Source of the DNA: a bacterium
GTDB lineage: Bacteria; Hydrothermota; Tepidihabitantia; SM23-42; JAOAFX01
DNA length: 41,061 bases
NCBI GenBank assembly: GCA_036382775.1
Contig: DASVHD010000002.1
Coordinates: 1 to 41,061 of the forward strand
Reading direction: 5' to 3'
Positions 1 to 7,440 of the stretch are shown here, piece after piece (within the stretch, counting starts at the first letter, position 1; every line of letters starts with the position of its first letter). A model generated the notes under the pieces. The model was not told where the DNA came from. It searched no databases and saw nothing but the letters and a program-made list of their open reading frames with translations. The position numbers and the translations under genes are program-made.

Positions 1-191
1 AGGAGATCATCCAGAATGAGACCAGCGAGGTTCTGGAGATCGAACCGCAGGGGAAAGACCTTGCCCAGCGCGTTTTTTGGACGATCATGCTGGGCGATTT
101 TTTAAGCTATCACCTGGCAGTAAAAACGGGCATCGATCCAATGCCCGTCAAACGCATAGAATACCTGAAAAAACGCCTGTCGGCTGAATGA
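1..191 (+). CDS. Bifunctional phosphoglucose/phosphomannose isomerase, C-terminal end (partial)
   Basis: The gene runs in from before the window; reading from base 3 gives 62 codons to TGA at 189-191. The visible tail contains QRVFWTIMLGDFLSYHLA followed by GIDPMPVKRIEYLKKRL, which matches from memory the end of the C-terminal SIS domain of the bifunctional glucose-6-phosphate/mannose-6-phosphate isomerase family (length about 330-350 aa). That enzyme interconverts Glc-6-P or Man-6-P with Fru-6-P in the cytoplasm. The active site lies outside the window, so the call rests on the terminal helix only. Its stop overlaps the next start as ATGA, suggesting translational coupling. Confidence 0.8.
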   Translation, partial: EIIQNETSEVLEIEPQGKDLAQRVFWTIMLGDFLSYHLAVKTGIDPMPVKRIEYLKKRLSAE

Positions 192-616
192 CAACGCCAG
201 CCGACCACCCTCTTCTAATCCCGCCTCATGACGGGTATCGCAATCTCAGATCATACCAGATGGCTGAGATCGTTTTTGATGCCACGGTCGCGTTCTGCGA
301 CCGCTTTATCGACCGCCGGTCCCGCATCCATGACCAGATTGTACAGGCAGCGAGAAACGGCAAGCAGAACATCGCCGAAGGCAGTACGGCTTCTGGTACT
401 TCGAAAAAAACTGAACTCAAGTTGATCGGGATCGCGCGGGCGAGCCTGGAGGAATTGCTGAATGATTATCAGGATTTTCTGCGGCAACGAAATTTAGAAC
501 TTTGGACTAAAGATCACGTTAAGGCAACGGAAATTCGCGCCCTTGCGCAAAAAAAAGATAGGTCCTATAGGACTTATAAGACCTATATGTCCTTTAAAAA
601 ATCTATCTTACCTTAA
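188..616 (+). CDS. Four-helix-bundle suffix-type protein, C-terminally shortened
   Basis: 142 aa. LLIPPHDGYRNLRSYQMAE, then CDRFIDRRSRIHDQIVQAAR, KQNIAEGS and SLEELLNDYQDFLRQR match the four-helix-bundle family related to 23S rRNA intervening-sequence proteins, in the variant usually called four helix bundle suffix protein. The function of that family is unknown. Family members as I remember them are longer (about 180-220 aa), with a Tyr/Thr-rich linker and a final helical suffix. Here the reading frame enters a Tyr-coding repeat at 557-592 and stops at 616 after a few more residues, so the suffix is missing. The last 14 nt overlap the end of the opposite-strand pseudogene, which suggests a rearrangement junction near 595-603. 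The start ATG 188 overlaps the isomerase stop. Confidence 0.75.
   Translation: MTTPADHPLLIPPHDGYRNLRSYQMAEIVFDATVAFCDRFIDRRSRIHDQIVQAARNGKQNIAEGSTASGTSKKTELKLIGIARASLEELLNDYQDFLRQRNLELWTKDHVKATEIRALAQKKDRSYRTYKTYMSFKKSILP
557..592 (+). repeat. Palindromic GGTCCTATAGGAC-type repeat, copy 1
   Basis: A run built of AGGTC/GACCT words separated by TATA. Positions 558-586 match 26116-26144 over 29 nt with one difference (T for C at 574). In this copy the repeat is read as coding sequence (D-R-S-Y-R-T-Y-K-T-Y-M) at the end of the four-helix-bundle protein; the second copy is intergenic. This suggests a mobile or recurrently generated sequence rather than a conserved protein segment. Confidence 0.7.
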
Positions 617-1042
617 CAGCTTTTTGAACGATCTTGTTGTCGATCTGAATGAAGTAGACGCCGGGCTTGAGCTGGTCGGGCGTCACCACTTGGCCCATGA
701 TGTCGAAGACCTTGCATATTTTGTCCTTTGGTAAGTACACAGGTCCACTAATGATAGTAGCATTTTGATCATCGTGCATAACAAAACTGAGATTACTTTC
801 TTTAATTCCGTGTACGTTCCATTGGCATCGGTCTTTATAAGATAAACATCGCCATTACCAGCACCATAAGACTCGGTTGCTCCTGCGATAACATAACAAC
901 CATCAATGGTGCGATTAACAGAATGACCATGATCATTCGAGCCGTCACCAAAAGTTCTGGTCCAAACCGTATCCCCGAAGGAATCGGTTTTCAGCAACCA
1001 GACATCACAGTTGCCCGCACCACTTGTTGCGTAATTTACCAT
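603..1042 (-). pseudogene. Remnant of secreted repeat protein with type IX-like C-terminal sorting domain, frameshifted
   Basis: Codons from ATG 1042 give GNCDVWLLKTDSFGDTVWTRTFG and GNGDVYLIKTDANGTYT, two units of the VxLIKTDxxGDTxWTxTFG repeat seen in bacterial secreted proteins. Near 800-815 the frame must slip by -1 to continue as GIKESNLSFVMHDDQNATI, then KVFDIMGQVVTPDQLKPGVYF and IDNKIVQKAVKVR with TAG at 603-605. That end is a type A (Por/type IX) sorting domain: a GxVV strand and KPGVYF. Without the shift, translation runs out of frame to 683. The piece has no signal peptide and only two repeats, so it is both truncated at the N-terminus and frameshifted. A strong promoter sits directly ahead of the ATG. 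Confidence 0.75.
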
Positions 1043-1048
1043 TTAAAG

Positions 1049-1076
1049 ATCATAGTCAATATTTATTTTTTGTCAA
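1049..1076 (-). promoter_or_regulatory. Sigma70-type promoter, leaderless geometry, before the sorting-domain remnant
   Basis: On the minus strand TTGACA (1071-1076), 16 bp, TATGAT (1049-1054). The ATG at 1042 follows the -10 box by 6 nt, so transcription would start at or next to the start codon. Confidence 0.7.
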
Positions 1077-1109
1077 TGATACGCCATTGGACTGTTATTC
1101 CCTCTTATT

Positions 1110-1742
1110 TTATCTGTCTTTCGGCACACCCACCGGTATGATGTAAAGAGGATCTTCATAATCTTTTAGCTTCAAAATTTCCTTCAACCTACTATCCTTA
1201 AAAGCGCCGACCGGAACCGAGCCCAGGCCGAGCGCAGCCGCTTCAAGGTGGATGTTTTGAGCGCAGTGACCGACTTCATTGCCGATATACCGGAATCCCC
1301 GTTCGCCGTAGCGCTGCGTTGTCCGTTCCGGCACCGCCGTGATGATTATCACCGCTCCCGCGTCGGCAATGAACATCTGGCTCGATGCCGCTTCTGCGAT
1401 TTTCTTTCTCAAATCAAAAGCGATCTCCTTTTTCAAGGTGTGTTTTTCAACCGTATAGCGGAACACGCCTTCCTTGACGGCAACCAAAATCTCCAGTGGG
1501 TAAGTCGCGCCGGCGCTGGGTGTTGCTCTGAACCCTGCTGCCGTGTCCGTGATGCCCTGCGCTGCCCAGAGAATGTTGGACAACTGCTGACCGGTCAGCG
1601 CCTTGGGCAGGAAAGTTCTTACCGAACGGCGCGTCTGAATACACTCTTCGATCGATTTATTAGTGAACACCGGCGATGGCAAAATCATTGCGGAATCCTC
1701 CTTCATCTGGCTGACAAAGAAAAAAATTAGTGAAAAGATCAT
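1110..1742 (-). CDS. SagB-type nitroreductase-family oxidoreductase
   Basis: 210 aa. TRRSVRTFLPKALTGQQLS, a GxxATPSAGATYPLEI segment and GNEVGHCAQNIHLEAAALG follow the SagB/ThcOx branch of FMN nitroreductases. These bind FMN as dimers; some members oxidise azolines in peptide maturation, but no YcaO or precursor gene is nearby, so the substrate is unknown. Two starts are possible: ATG 1742 behind AAGGAGG with 3 nt spacing, adding a hydrophobic stretch MIFSLIFFFVSQ that could be a signal peptide, or ATG 1688 behind a second AAGGAGG with 8 nt spacing. I keep the longer form. A TTGACC / 18 bp / TATAAT promoter overlaps the stop of the upstream gene. Confidence 0.8.
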   Translation of the reverse strand: MIFSLIFFFVSQMKEDSAMILPSPVFTNKSIEECIQTRRSVRTFLPKALTGQQLSNILWAAQGITDTAAGFRATPSAGATYPLEILVAVKEGVFRYTVEKHTLKKEIAFDLRKKIAEAASSQMFIADAGAVIIITAVPERTTQRYGERGFRYIGNEVGHCAQNIHLEAAALGLGSVPVGAFKDSRLKEILKLKDYEDPLYIIPVGVPKDR

Positions 1743-1764
1743 GCGCCTCCTTATGTTATCTTAA

Positions 1765-1794
1765 ATTATAAAATAGTACTGTTACTACGGTCAA
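1765..1794 (-). promoter_or_regulatory. Possible promoter for the SagB-type gene (18 bp spacer)
   Basis: TTGACC (1789-1794), 18 bp, TATAAT (1765-1770) on the minus strand. The -35 box overlaps the stop codon of the deacetylase-like gene. This is the only good box pair here that departs from the 16 bp spacing, and it precedes a leader with Shine-Dalgarno. Confidence 0.45.
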
Positions 1795-2723
1795 CCCAAT
1801 ATCTTTTTCATCGCCCTTGCCGTGTTGCAGTGGATCTCGACCGTGTCGTTTAAATCCTCGGCATACCCGCCGCCCAGGACCGCGGCGACCGGAATGCCGT
1901 TCTCGCGCGCCCGCCCGACCACCATTTCGTCGCGTTTGATCAGGCCTGCGATCGTCAGCTTGAGGTTGCCGAGCTGGTCGAACATGTAAGGATCGGCGCC
2001 GGCCAGGTAAATGATAAGTTCCGGCTTGAATTCCTTGATGACCGTCGTAAGCGCGCCGTCCAGATCTTTTAGGTATTCATCGTCACCGGTGTTGAAATCA
2101 AGCCCGATATCGAGGTTTGACCTTTCCTTTTTCGGGTAGAGGTGCTCCTGGTGTATGGAAAATGTGAAGACCCGATCTTCGTGCTCGAAAAATTTCGCGG
2201 TTCCGTTGCCCTGATGAAGGTCGCAATCGACGACCGCGATCTTTTTTACTCCGTTTTCCAGCATGCGCACCGCGGCGTAGCAGATGTCGTTCAGATAGCA
2301 GAACCCTTCGGCGTGGTCGGGAAAAGCGTGATGGAAACCGCCGCCGATGTGGTAGCAGCCCCCGCAGTCCATGGCCGCCTGCGCGGCCTGGTAAGAGCCG
2401 TCGCAGCAAAGCATCTGGGCTTCGATAATGACCTGTGTTACCGGCATTTCCGACGGGAACGTGCGGATCGTGGTCCGGAGATGCACGAGATCGTCAAGGT
2501 ACTCGCGCGCGACGATCCTCAGCAGGTCCTTTTTGTCCGGCATTGCCGGCGCCACGACGTTATTCGCGGTAATGATCTTCTCGGCTGCCAGCCGGTCGTG
2601 GATCAACCGGTATTTGTTGGTCGGAAAAACGTGGTCCCCGATTTCGGCGTTATAAAGGTTTGAATATACAAATTTCGTTTCAAGCCTCAAGGCCGCATGA
2701 ACGTACGAACACGTCGCGGACAT
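1791..2723 (-). CDS. Histone-deacetylase-like (acetoin-utilisation AcuC/HDAC superfamily) hydrolase
   Basis: 310 aa from the first ATG. GGGFHHAFPDHAEGFCYLND carries the HH active-site pair (131-132), VVDCDLHQGNGT holds the zinc ligands D168 and H170, AGADPY gives the third ligand region, and LGGGY the substrate Tyr. The family removes acyl groups from lysine or acetylpolyamines using Zn2+; the bacterial substrate cannot be read from sequence. The family N-terminus appears to begin around KFVYSNLYNAEIGDHVFP (17-34), so the first dozen residues may not be real: an in-frame TTG at 2690 is an alternative, but neither start has a clear Shine-Dalgarno. It overlaps the 3' end of the cyclic-nucleotide-binding gene by 44 nt and is probably cotranscribed with it. 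Confidence 0.88.
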   Translation of the reverse strand: MSATCSYVHAALRLETKFVYSNLYNAEIGDHVFPTNKYRLIHDRLAAEKIITANNVVAPAMPDKKDLLRIVAREYLDDLVHLRTTIRTFPSEMPVTQVIIEAQMLCCDGSYQAAQAAMDCGGCYHIGGGFHHAFPDHAEGFCYLNDICYAAVRMLENGVKKIAVVDCDLHQGNGTAKFFEHEDRVFTFSIHQEHLYPKKERSNLDIGLDFNTGDDEYLKDLDGALTTVIKEFKPELIIYLAGADPYMFDQLGNLKLTIAGLIKRDEMVVGRARENGIPVAAVLGGGYAEDLNDTVEIHCNTARAMKKILG

Positions 2724-3150
2724 AGTTGTTCATGCGCCGCAGTCTTTCAATAAGCTGCCTTGTCACGTATTTGTAAAACCCAATGCCGATATTGGGGAAA
2801 CTTTTGCAGAGGTCATCGAATGCCTTTTTATCGATCACGCCGACGGTCGTTCTTTTCATGCAACGCGCCGTTGCCGAACGAGGGCTGGGATTGAGGAAAG
2901 CAAACTCGCCGAATATCTCGCTGAGTTTGACCGGGTAGATCGTCGTTTCACCGAGCTGCGGTGCCAGTTTTATCTGAAGGTCGACCGCTCCCTTCAGCAG
3001 GATATACAGTTCGGTAGACTCGTCTCCCTGGTTGAAGATGATGTCGCCATCTTCAAAATCCTTTTCGATGACTAATTTGGCAAGCTCCTCCCATTCAAAA
3101 TCCTTAAGCTCGCCGAACATCTTGAGTTCTTTTACGCAGTTCTGGTCCAT
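2680..3150 (-). CDS. Stand-alone cyclic-nucleotide-binding domain protein
   Basis: 156 aa consisting almost entirely of one CAP_ED domain (about 8-130): FEDGDIIFNQGDESTELYIL, then GEFAFLNPSPRSATARC, which is the phosphate-binding cassette with G-E and R-S-A in place. No DNA-binding HTH follows; the C-terminal 25 residues are helical and basic (RQLIERLRRMNNYVRDVF). It could sense cAMP or c-di-GMP and act through a partner; a diguanylate cyclase is encoded at 22506-23510, but a link is only a guess. The start ATG 3150 lies 5 nt after a -10 box, so the mRNA should be leaderless. First gene of the cNMP-deacetylase pair. Confidence 0.85.
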   Translation of the reverse strand: MDQNCVKELKMFGELKDFEWEELAKLVIEKDFEDGDIIFNQGDESTELYILLKGAVDLQIKLAPQLGETTIYPVKLSEIFGEFAFLNPSPRSATARCMKRTTVGVIDKKAFDDLCKSFPNIGIGFYKYVTRQLIERLRRMNNYVRDVFVRSCGLEA

Positions 3151-3155
3151 GCGTA

Positions 3156-3183
3156 ATCATACCGAGATTGCTGTTTTTGTCAA
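3156..3183 (-). promoter_or_regulatory. Leaderless promoter of the cNMP-binding gene
   Basis: TTGACA (3178-3183), 16 bp, TATGAT (3156-3161) on the minus strand, then 5 nt to ATG 3150. Its -35 box faces the -35 box of the divergent gene inside a perfect 10 bp inverted repeat (3174-3183 and 3196-3205). Confidence 0.75.
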
Positions 3184-3195
3184 TGCCTACCGGGC

Positions 3196-3223
3196 TTGAC
3201 AAAAATTAGTATCGGGTTATAAT
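3196..3223 (+). promoter_or_regulatory. Promoter of the CsgG-like gene
   Basis: TTGACA (3196-3201), 16 bp, TATAAT (3218-3223), followed by a short leader with AAGGAGG at 3246-3252. Divergent from the cNMP promoter with 12 bp between the inverted -35 arms. Confidence 0.8.
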
Positions 3224-3256
3224 TACCGGCGTGTTCAAATTGTAAAAGGAGGAGTG

Positions 3257-4318
3257 ATGGGAAAAGTCATACTAAAGGTATTGACGGCTATTTGTATTCT
3301 TTTTATCCTGCCAGTCATGCTCAATGGCGCCAAGGTAGGCGTCCTGCGCTTTAAAGGTATAAATGTCATAAATGAAACTGCCAGCGCGGTGTCGGAGCTT
3401 TTGGTCAGCGAACTGGCAACTTACGGTCACCAAGTTCTTAACCCGGACGCCCTTGACGCGGCGGTCGGCGAGAAAATAAGCTGTTATGAGGCCACCTGCG
3501 CGGCCGAGGCCGGGTTCAAGGCAAAGGTGGAGCGCATGATATTCGGATCGATCTCGAAATTCGGCGAGAAATATGTGGTCCAGGTGACCGTGGTCAGCGT
3601 CGCGACCAGCGAGGTTCTGTGGACCGGGAGCGCGTCGTCGAAGACCGCCGAGGACATGGACACGGTGATCAAGCGGATCGCCAAGGCAATTGCCGAGGGC
3701 AAAAAAGTGGATGAGGGAGCCGAAGTCGGGATGATCACCGAACAGGAGATCACGACCGAATCCAGGAGAAAAGAAGGATTCTACTCGACGGGCGGCGGCT
3801 TCATTTTCGGATTTCCTATGGGCGGCTATGCCGGAGCAAACTCGCTGATGGGTTTTGCCTGGCTTAACTGCTTTGAGACCAAGAACTTCATGATCCAGGT
3901 CAATATGCCCTATCTATGGTCCTTGGGCGCTCAAGCCATCGGGTCAGGAACAGAGCCTTCAGTCCTGGATTACGGTTTGCTGGATTTCGAATTCGACTAC
4001 CTTTTTTCAAAAAGCGACATCGCGCCGTATGCCGGCGGCGGACTTGGAATGCATATGTTGATATTGAGCAGATCGGGTTTTAATACTGAAACGAACTTTG
4101 GGATGGTATTCAGCGGCGGCGGCGGCTTGATATTCATGAGAACATATGACTTTCACGTTATAATTAATGCCGGATACTCGGTGAACATCGCCGATCTGCC
4201 CAGCTATGAAATACCCCATCACGGATTCAAGATCGGCCTGGGGGTCGTATATCGTCCAAGAGGCGGCTGTGGCGGCGGCGGTTTTGGCGGTGGCGGCTGC
4301 GGTCGCGGGTGCATGTAA
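3257..4318 (+). CDS. CsgG/TolB-N-like domain plus outer-membrane beta-barrel protein with Gly/Cys-rich tail
   Basis: 353 aa. Residues 5-23 form a signal peptide (cut after LNG). AKVGVLRFKGINVINETAS to about 150 looks like the CsgG/FlgO/TolB-N type fold that assembles at the outer membrane. From about 175 (FYSTGGGFIFGFPMGGYAG) the alternating hydrophobic/Gly-aromatic pattern is that of a small 8-strand beta-barrel. It ends in GGCGGGGFGGGGCGRGCM, a Gly/Cys tail I do not recognise. ATG 3257 is 4 nt from AAGGAGG; GTG 3254 in the same frame is too close. A transcription terminator follows at 4350-4383. Function unknown. Confidence 0.7.
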   Translation: MGKVILKVLTAICILFILPVMLNGAKVGVLRFKGINVINETASAVSELLVSELATYGHQVLNPDALDAAVGEKISCYEATCAAEAGFKAKVERMIFGSISKFGEKYVVQVTVVSVATSEVLWTGSASSKTAEDMDTVIKRIAKAIAEGKKVDEGAEVGMITEQEITTESRRKEGFYSTGGGFIFGFPMGGYAGANSLMGFAWLNCFETKNFMIQVNMPYLWSLGAQAIGSGTEPSVLDYGLLDFEFDYLFSKSDIAPYAGGGLGMHMLILSRSGFNTETNFGMVFSGGGGLIFMRTYDFHVIINAGYSVNIADLPSYEIPHHGFKIGLGVVYRPRGGCGGGGFGGGGCGRGCM

Positions 4319-4349
4319 TGAGTTGATCCGGGAACGGTTTTTTAAGCAC

Positions 4350-4384
4350 AGGCCCCTGGGTAATATCAGGGGCTTGTCTTTTTG
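4350..4384 (+). terminator. Rho-independent terminator after the CsgG-like gene
   Basis: GCCCCTG (4352-4358) pairs with CAGGGGC (4367-4373), 8 nt loop, followed by TTGTCTTTTT. The T-tract contains the -35 box of the next promoter, so termination and initiation elements overlap. Confidence 0.8.
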
Positions 4385-4401
4385 CCCTAAATATATATAA
4401 T
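4374..4401 (+). promoter_or_regulatory. Leaderless promoter of nrdJ
   Basis: TTGTCT (4374-4379), 16 bp, TATAAT (4396-4401), 5 nt, ATG 4407. The -35 is 4 of 6; spacing and start geometry match the other promoters here. Confidence 0.65.
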
Positions 4402-4406
4402 GAACT

Positions 4407-6470
4407 ATGATTAAAAAAGTCATTAAACGCGACGGATCGATCGTTGATTTTGACGCCAGCAAGGTCTACCGCGCCATCGAAAAATCCCTGGCGGCAACCG
4501 ATGAGGACACGAGCCTGGCCAAGGCTATCGGCGACCAGGTCATCGCGGAATTAGAGAAAAAATTCGGCAGTCTCAAACCGAACGTCGAGGATATCCAGGA
4601 CATCGTGGAAAAGCTCCTCATTGACAATGGCAAATATGATACGGCAAGGGCTTTCATCATCTACCGCCAGACCCGGACCGAGATCAGGAATACCAAGGAA
4701 ATACTGGGCATCAAGGACAGCCTGAAGCTGTCCTTGAACGGACTGCGCATACTCAAGGAAAGGTACTTGATGCGTGACGAAACCGGCAAGATCATCGAGA
4801 GCCCGGCTGATCTGATCAAGCGCGTTGCCCAGACCATCGCGGCGGTCGACAGCAACTATGGCGGCAGCCCCGAGCGGACCGAGGAGGAATTCTATCAACT
4901 CATGTCGAACATGGAGTTCTTGCCGAACTCGCCCACGCTTATGAACGCCGGGACCGCGCTGGGGCAGCTTTCCGCCTGCTTTGTCCTCCCGGTCGAAGAT
5001 TCGCTGGTCAGCATGTTCGACACGCTCAAATACACGGCGTTGATCCATCAGTCCGGCGGCGGCACGGGATTTTCCTTTTCGCGGATCCGGCCTAAGGGCG
5101 ACGTGGTCAAGTCGACCATGGGCGTCGCGTCCGGACCGCTTTCCTTCATGCGCATCTTTGACCGGGCGACGGAAATAATCAAACAGGGGGGCAAGCGCCG
5201 GGGCGCCAACATGGGTATCCTGCGCATTGACCATCCCGACATCATCGAGTTCATCAGGGCGAAGGAGCACGAGGGCGAGCTTGAGAATTTCAACCTGTCG
5301 GTGGCGATCACCGATGATTTCATCAGCAAGGTGATCAATAACCAGGGTTATAACCTGATCAATCCGCGGACCGGCAAGGCGGTCAAGAGCCTGAACGCCC
5401 GCGATACTTTCGACATGCTCGTCATGAATGCCTGGAAGAACGGCGATCCCGGCATGATCTTCATTGACGAGATCAACCGGACCAATCCCACGCCTGACAT
5501 CGGCGAGATCGAGAGCACTAATCCATGCGGCGAAGTGCCACTCCTGCCATATGAATCATGCAACCTCGGATCCGTCAACCTGGCGCGGATGTTCACCGGC
5601 GGCAAGTTCGATTACAGCAAGCTTGCCTCGGCAGTGCGGATCAGCATCCATTTTCTCGATAATGTCATCGATGCCAACCATTACCCGCTTCCCGAGATCG
5701 ACAAACTCACCAGGGGTAACCGCAAGATCGGCCTGGGGGTCATGGGTTTTGCCGATTGCCTGATCAAAAACGGGATACCGTACGATTCCGAGGAAGCGCT
5801 GAATTTCGCCGAAGAGCTGATGCATGCCATCAGGGAGGAAGCGCGCAAGGCCTCCCGGACACTGGCTGAACAGCGGGGTTCTTTCCCGAACATCGAGCGT
5901 TCGATATACCGGGCCATGGGTCCTCTGAGGAACGCCACGCAAACCTCGATCGCGCCTACCGGTACGATCAGCACCATCGCCGACACATCGTCGGGCATTG
6001 AGCCCTTATTCTCGATTGGCTACCTGCGTAATGCGCTGGACACAACACTGCTGGTCGTGAACCCCATATTCGAGGAGATCGCCCGGGCAAAAGGATTCTA
6101 CTCGTCATCGCTGATCGCCGATATCGTCAATACCGGTTCGCTCAAGAAGATCGCCAAGATACCGGATGACGTCAAGAGATTGTTCCCGATCGCCCATGAG
6201 ATCATGCCCGACTTCCATCTTAAGATGCAAGCGGTTTTCCAGAAATACGTTGATAACAGCGTGAGCAAGACCATCAATATCCCCGAGGACGCTACCATGG
6301 ACCAGACCCGGTCGGCTTTTTTGCTCGCACACAAGCTTAAATGCAAAGGTATAACGATCTACCGGTATGGCAGCAAGAAAGTACAGGCCCTGGAGTTCGG
6401 GTCGGCCAACGCGGGTAACGTAATGCAGATGAAGTCGCTGTGCAGCAGCACCGGCATCTGCGACCTGTGA
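4407..6470 (+). CDS. nrdJ: Adenosylcobalamin-dependent ribonucleoside-diphosphate reductase (class II)
   Basis: 687 aa. An ATP-cone (about 1-95, KKVIKRDGSIVDFDASKVY) precedes the ribonucleotide reductase barrel. LSACFVLPVEDS supplies the first redox Cys (C191), HQSGGGTGFSFSRIRP is the class II signature, NPCGEVPLLPYESCNLGS contains the second redox Cys (C374), and APTGTISTIAD is the phosphate-binding loop. The C-terminus CSSTGICDL carries a cysteine pair that could re-reduce the active site. Reduces ribonucleotides to deoxyribonucleotides using B12, independent of oxygen. No partner NrdB is present, as expected. No cobalamin riboswitch fits: the mRNA appears leaderless. Confidence 0.95.
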   Translation: MIKKVIKRDGSIVDFDASKVYRAIEKSLAATDEDTSLAKAIGDQVIAELEKKFGSLKPNVEDIQDIVEKLLIDNGKYDTARAFIIYRQTRTEIRNTKEILGIKDSLKLSLNGLRILKERYLMRDETGKIIESPADLIKRVAQTIAAVDSNYGGSPERTEEEFYQLMSNMEFLPNSPTLMNAGTALGQLSACFVLPVEDSLVSMFDTLKYTALIHQSGGGTGFSFSRIRPKGDVVKSTMGVASGPLSFMRIFDRATEIIKQGGKRRGANMGILRIDHPDIIEFIRAKEHEGELENFNLSVAITDDFISKVINNQGYNLINPRTGKAVKSLNARDTFDMLVMNAWKNGDPGMIFIDEINRTNPTPDIGEIESTNPCGEVPLLPYESCNLGSVNLARMFTGGKFDYSKLASAVRISIHFLDNVIDANHYPLPEIDKLTRGNRKIGLGVMGFADCLIKNGIPYDSEEALNFAEELMHAIREEARKASRTLAEQRGSFPNIERSIYRAMGPLRNATQTSIAPTGTISTIADTSSGIEPLFSIGYLRNALDTTLLVVNPIFEEIARAKGFYSSSLIADIVNTGSLKKIAKIPDDVKRLFPIAHEIMPDFHLKMQAVFQKYVDNSVSKTINIPEDATMDQTRSAFLLAHKLKCKGITIYRYGSKKVQALEFGSANAGNVMQMKSLCSSTGICDL

Positions 6471-6505
6471 ACGTTGGCCGGTGAAAGGGAATACCTGAGC
6501 CGCTC

Positions 6506-7423
6506 ATGACCTGGCTGACTACCAAAAGGATCAGCGTCTTTACCAATGTTCCGTATGCCGGGAACCCCGCATGGATCATCCTCGGGGCCGACGCGGCTAC
6601 TGAAGAGGGTAAGCTGATCCGGTTGGCGCGCGAACTCAACCCGCTATCCGACACGACCTTCATTTTCCCAGGACATGACGAAGCTGATATGCACCTGCGT
6701 TTTTTCTCGCAGTCCGAAGAGATCAGGTTCTCGGGCCACGGGACGATCGCGGCCTATATCGCGCTTGAGCACGAAGGGGCGCTAAAGCTGACCGAGCCGA
6801 TCACCTCCCTGAAACAGAAAACCCAGGCCGGCATTCAGCCGATCGAACTGAGGGTCGAGAATAAGAAAATAACACGCATCACCGTATCGTTGCCCGCGCC
6901 GCGGGTGATCAGCATGCAGCTTGAGATCAAGACGATCTCGAATTTTCTCGGCATCCCGCCGGTCGATATCACGGAAACATCCATGCCCGTGAAAGCGGTG
7001 GAATCCGGTCTGGTCGAGATCGCGGTTCCCGTTCGATCGATCCGGACGCTGCTGGAGATGGAACCGAATTACCAGCTCATGAAGAATTATTGCGAGCGTT
7101 TTGGGATCACCGGGATCCTGGCTTTTTCAATGGAAACGCGTGAAAAAGGCTCCAATGTTCATATGAGGCATTTTGCGCCGGCCGTGGGCATCAACGAGGA
7201 CCCGGCGTCAGGCGGAGCGGCCGCGTGCCTGGGTTATTACCTGGTCGAGGCCGGGATCATCCCGGCTGAGGAGATGACCCGCGTCGTGGTGGAACAGGGA
7301 TATTCCATGCAGAGGCCCGGCATTATCTACGTGCACGTATATACGGTAAAGAAAGAGATCATGCACGTTTCGTTCGGAGGCCAGGGGATCATTACGTTCG
7401 AAGGTAAGATAATGCTGCCGTGA
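6506..7423 (+). CDS. PhzF-family isomerase/epimerase
   Basis: 305 aa. RISVFTNVPYAGNPAWII at the start, LARELNPLSDTTFI, FFSQSEEIRFSGHGTIAAY, and DPASGGAAACLGYYL near the end are the characteristic halves of the PhzF diaminopimelate-epimerase-like fold. The catalytic acid in PhzF proteins is a Glu in the first domain; L-N-P-L-S-D replaces the usual L-x-x-S-E, so Asp may serve or the activity may differ. The substrate is unknown; there are no phenazine genes nearby. It lies 35 nt after nrdJ and is probably cotranscribed, but its Shine-Dalgarno is weak. Confidence 0.85.
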   Translation: MTWLTTKRISVFTNVPYAGNPAWIILGADAATEEGKLIRLARELNPLSDTTFIFPGHDEADMHLRFFSQSEEIRFSGHGTIAAYIALEHEGALKLTEPITSLKQKTQAGIQPIELRVENKKITRITVSLPAPRVISMQLEIKTISNFLGIPPVDITETSMPVKAVESGLVEIAVPVRSIRTLLEMEPNYQLMKNYCERFGITGILAFSMETREKGSNVHMRHFAPAVGINEDPASGGAAACLGYYLVEAGIIPAEEMTRVVVEQGYSMQRPGIIYVHVYTVKKEIMHVSFGGQGIITFEGKIMLP

Positions 7424-7440
7424 GAAGGCGTTTATTATTT

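Noticed and set aside
795-820. Programmed -1 frameshift in the sorting-domain remnant
   Set aside because: No canonical X-XXY-YYZ heptamer or downstream stem; the fragment already lacks its N-terminus, so decay is simpler.
4319-4406. Cobalamin riboswitch upstream of the B12-dependent reductase
   Set aside because: Only 88 nt, taken up by a terminator and a promoter whose start point is at the nrdJ ATG; no room or B12-box sequence.
4551-5270. 239-codon minus-strand frame inside nrdJ
   Set aside because: Shadow of nrdJ, which has all catalytic motifs in its own frame.
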